From Coffea arabica (lineage: Eukaryota > Streptophyta > Magnoliopsida > Gentianales > Rubiaceae), in assembly GCF_036785885.1 (NCBI RefSeq), contig NC_092310.1, forward strand, positions 1,612,001 to 1,676,000: a stretch of 64,000 nt of DNA, written 5' to 3'. Below, in pieces: positions 61,288 to 64,000 of the stretch. Under the pieces are notes generated by a model, which saw only the letters and a program-made list of their open reading frames with translations, did not search any database and was not told where the DNA came from. Positions within the stretch are counted from its first letter, which is position 1; each line of letters opens with the position of its first letter. The translations under genes were made by a program, and so were the position numbers.

Positions 61288-61990
61288 CTAACTCAGAGCC
61301 AAGTGAGTAGCTAGTGCGTAACAATGTCCAGGGAAATGAATAAGCTGAAATGTCGAATGTCACCGGAGAGGAACAGAATCTTAATCTTACAAAGGAGCTG
61401 AAAAAGAGAAAGTGCAGTGCCGATGCTGAAATTGCTACCGCATCTCCTACTGACAAATGTTCATCCAGGCTTCGCCCAAGGAAGGAGGTATCTTCATTCC
61501 AGATGATGGATTTGAATGAGAACGACATTGAAAGGATTGTGGCAATGAGAATAAAAGTTTACTGGCCAGACTCGGGAAAATGGTTTGCAGGAAGAATTAA
61601 ATCCTTCAATAGAGAGAAGATGCTTCATACTGTAAACTACGATGATGGTGACGTAGAAGAGCTGGACTCGAAGAAAGAGAAATTTGAACTTGAGGTCAAG
61701 CCTAAAGATGGTTTTCACATAAAAACATAACTTCACTCCAAAAAAATCAAGAAGGATCTCAGTGGTCATGTGGTTGGGAAAACAAGTTTTAGCCAGGAGT
61801 ATGTTAAGGCCAAGGACAATGCAAATATGGAAGGAGAACGCAATCAGGATCCCAGTGGAGATGTGGTTGCCAATGTGAGTTTTAGCCAGGAGTATGCTAG
61901 GCTCAAGGATGAAGCAAAGATAGGAGGAGAAAGCAAGAAGGATCTCAATGGTGATGTGGTTGCTAACAGGATTTATAACCATATTAACAG
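61288..61990 (+). pseudogene. Tudor-like domain host-gene exon right of the CACTA insertion
   Basis: The plus-strand frame (ATG 61350) reads SSRLRPRKEVSSFQMMDLNE, then RIKVYWPDSGKWFAGRIKSF and HTVNYDDGDVEELDSKKEK. This is a Tudor-type module as found near the ends of plant chromatin and cohesin-associated proteins, which bind modified histone tails. A TAA stops the frame at 61728. The same frame then continues with about 2.5 tandem copies of an about 32-residue repeat (DLSGHVVGKTSFSQEYVKAK and DPSGDVVANVSFSQEYARLK) to about 61970, where a copia LTR begins. With the CACTA element upstream and a stop inside, this is probably a dead gene fragment. The parent family is not identified. Confidence 0.6.
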
Positions 61991-63405
61991 GTATTTTGGG
62001 AGAAAAATATCTAGTCACTGTATTATGAGTGACCAACTAATATTTATAAGAGCACAAACCTAACAAACTATTTACAAGAATACCCTTACTAATTTATTAT
62101 CTACAAGAATACTTATATTCTCTTAATACCCCCCTCAAGTTGGAGCATATATATCATAAGTACCAAACTTGTTACAAATGTATTTCACCCTAGAACCCCC
62201 TAAACTCTTGGTAAACACATCAGCCAATTGATCTACAGACGGTACATGAGATGTCTTGATGACTCCGTCAAGCAATTTCTCTCGAATGAAATGACAATCA
62301 ACTTTAATGTGTTTTGTTCTTTCATGAAACACTGGATTAGATGCAATATGAACAGCTGTCTGATTATCACACACTAAATTCATAGGTTGTTTATGCTCAA
62401 ACCCAATTTCAAGTAACATGCTCTTTAACCAAACTAGATGCAATATGAACAGCTGTCTGATTATCACACACTAAATTCATAGGCTGTTTATGCTCAAACC
62501 CAATTTCAAGTAACATGCCCTTTAACCAAACTAACTCACATACAGTGTGAGCCATAGCGCGGTATTCAGATTCTGCACTTGATCTGGAGACAACTGTTTG
62601 TTTCTTACTCTTCTACGACACTAAATTACCACTAACAAATACACAATATCCTATGGTCGATTTTCGATTTAAGGCAGAACCAGCCCAATCTGCATCACTA
62701 TATCCTTCAATATCAGTGTGTCCATGATTTTGATACAGTAACCCTTTTCCAGGAGTACTCTTAAGATACCTGAGAATTCGTATAACAACATCCCAATGAC
62801 TAGTACGAGGGGTATCAAGAAATTGACTCACAACACTCACTGCAAACGAAATGTCAGGTCTCGTTACAGTGAGATAATTTAATTTACCCACAAGTCTTCG
62901 ATATTGCCTAGGATCATCTAGTAATGTACCTTGATCTCCTACTAATTTCACATTAGGATCCATAGGAGTATCCACTGGTCGGCAACCTAACATCCCAACT
63001 TCACTCAGCATATCGAGTACATATTTTCTTTGACATATATAAATCCCATATTTAGACCGAACTACCTCAATACCCAGAAAATACTGTAGATGACCTAAAT
63101 CCTTTGTCTGAAAGTTTGCCTGCAAATTGGATTTAAGTTTCTGGATCCCCACAACATCATCACCTGTAATCACAATATCATCCATATAAACAACTAATAA
63201 AATTTTACCAGCATTAGAATACCGATAAAATACAGAATGATCTACTCCACATCTTGTCAAACCGAATTCCATGACAACACTACTAAACCGGCCAAACCAG
63301 GCCCTCAGAAACTGTTTCAATCCATATAAGGATTTTTTCAAACGACAAACCAACCGCAAATTCTTTCCCGAAACAACAAATCCAGCAGGTTGTTCCATAT
63401 ATACC
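61991..63405 (-). mobile_element. Ty1/copia fragment C: 3' LTR plus pol, truncated by another LTR
   Basis: The polypurine tract (minus-strand GAGGGGGG) at 62129-62135 precedes an LTR starting at about 62128 (TATTAAGAGAATA, expected TG changed to TA) and extending down to about 61990. The left LTR boundary is unresolved. Pol upstream is cut at 63405 where the next LTR begins. Confidence 0.75.
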
Positions 63406-63428
63406 TGACAGGTGCCGAACCTGTACAA
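62135..63428 (-). pseudogene. copia pol: reverse transcriptase and RNase H, broken
   Basis: The frame from about 63405 to 62613 covers VYMEQPAGFVV, LKKSLYGLKQ, VVYMDDIVITGDD (catalytic YMDD variant of YVDD), LQYFLGIEVV, TRPDISFAVSVVSQF and GYSDADWAGSALNRKST. RNase H continues in 62467-62135 (NLVCDNQTAVHIASNPVFHE, HIKVDCHFIREK, DQLADVFTKSL). A 97-bp tandem duplication (62339-62435 and 62436-62532) disrupts RNase H. A different copia lineage from the others here. Confidence 0.85.
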
Positions 63429-64000
63429 TAATAATTACTAAAAAATCCTAATTATCACCACAATTAATTATAGAACAAATCCAAGTACTGGAGCAGGGAC
63501 CTTAGGTGTGCAATGGGTTACTTGATTCACCCTGTTCTCGAAGAGTTTGCTTGATCCGATATACCAGATTTGTCTATAAAAATATTAATTTTACGTATAA
63601 TGGCAAGTAGAGTCGATTTCACAGGGAGCGGGTAGGAAATTATTTCTTTCCAAATTGGTAGAGCGAAATTGGGGGATTTTTAATGTGAGGCAAATAAAAA
63701 TAAAACTAGAAATAAAACAAACAAAGTCCAAAACTAACTCACAAAACACAATTTATTGAAATTATCAATTAATAAAAGTTCTACCCAAAAGATCAACTGC
63801 TCAGGCACGACCTAATTAAATGATCATCGATGCAACGATATTTCACCCATTTATCACTAGGTTAGTTATAGTTATCAATAAGTTCTGATAACCAATTCTT
63901 CCTTACCTTTTCGACAGCCAAGGTACGACCGTTGACTGTTTCTCTAACTAGATAACAACCCTAGGTACGACCTTAGGAATTTAATCATCCAATTGCATTA
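63406..64000. mobile_element. LTR related to the solo-LTR family, runs off the window
   Basis: Begins TGACAGGTGCCGAACCTGTAC exactly where the copia pol frame breaks. At about 63591-63632 it has gtataatggcaagtagagtcgatttcacaggga, a diverged form of the motif in 4972-6718 and 19624-21486. The remainder contains aggtacgacc repeats and no coding frame. Confidence 0.55.

Noticed and set aside
1..64000. tRNA, rRNA, CRISPR arrays or bacterial-type operons
   Set aside because: No cloverleaf gene other than the SINE's tRNA-derived head, no rRNA words and no regularly spaced repeats were seen.

Overview
This is a stretch of nuclear DNA from a flowering plant, almost certainly a eudicot. It is AT-rich and intron-bearing, with TATA boxes and dense nested transposons of typical plant families (Ty1/copia, Ty3/gypsy-type LTRs, L1-like LINE, hAT, PIF/Harbinger, Mutator-type and Stowaway MITEs, Helitron, tRNA-SINE, CACTA). 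No bacterial-type operons, organellar genes or CRISPR arrays are visible. The species cannot be fixed from the sequence alone. An S-RNase-like gene beside an SLF-like F-box gene would fit a lineage with RNase-based self-incompatibility (for example Rubiaceae, Solanaceae, Plantaginaceae, Rosaceae, Rutaceae), but that is inference.

Layout. 1-12.2 kb: partial LTR at the left edge, a hAT element (4547-7347) holding a solo LTR, a RING-H2 gene broken by one stop codon (8001-8810), and a hAT-like relic holding a Helitron. 12.2-16.5 kb: a decayed minus-strand L1 LINE. 16.5-27.2 kb: duplication copy A, with a rearranged copia fragment, an RNase-H relic split by a second solo LTR, and an RNase T2 (S-RNase-like) pseudogene broken by a Harbinger element. 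27.3-28.5 kb: an S-locus-F-box-like gene with one premature stop. 29-37 kb: gene-poor DNA with a copia relic, a Mutator-type MITE, three tandem segments ending in CT-rich tracts and a SINE. 37.4-44.2 kb: duplication copy B, with an intact 207-codon RNase T2 gene and without either of the insertions that broke copy A. 45-64 kb: a CACTA transposon of about 13.8 kb (47450-61287) that appears to split a host gene with a Tudor-like domain. It carries both transposase genes and a nested young copia element with 288-bp LTRs and perfect 5-bp target repeats. Another copia and a fifth LTR follow at the right edge.

The most interesting biology is the pairing of two secreted basic RNase T2 genes (one intact, one dead) with an F-box/FBA gene within about 20 kb. 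This is the gene pair of an S-RNase self-incompatibility locus, here apparently partly decayed. The duplication gives filled and empty sites that allow exact mapping of two transposon insertions.
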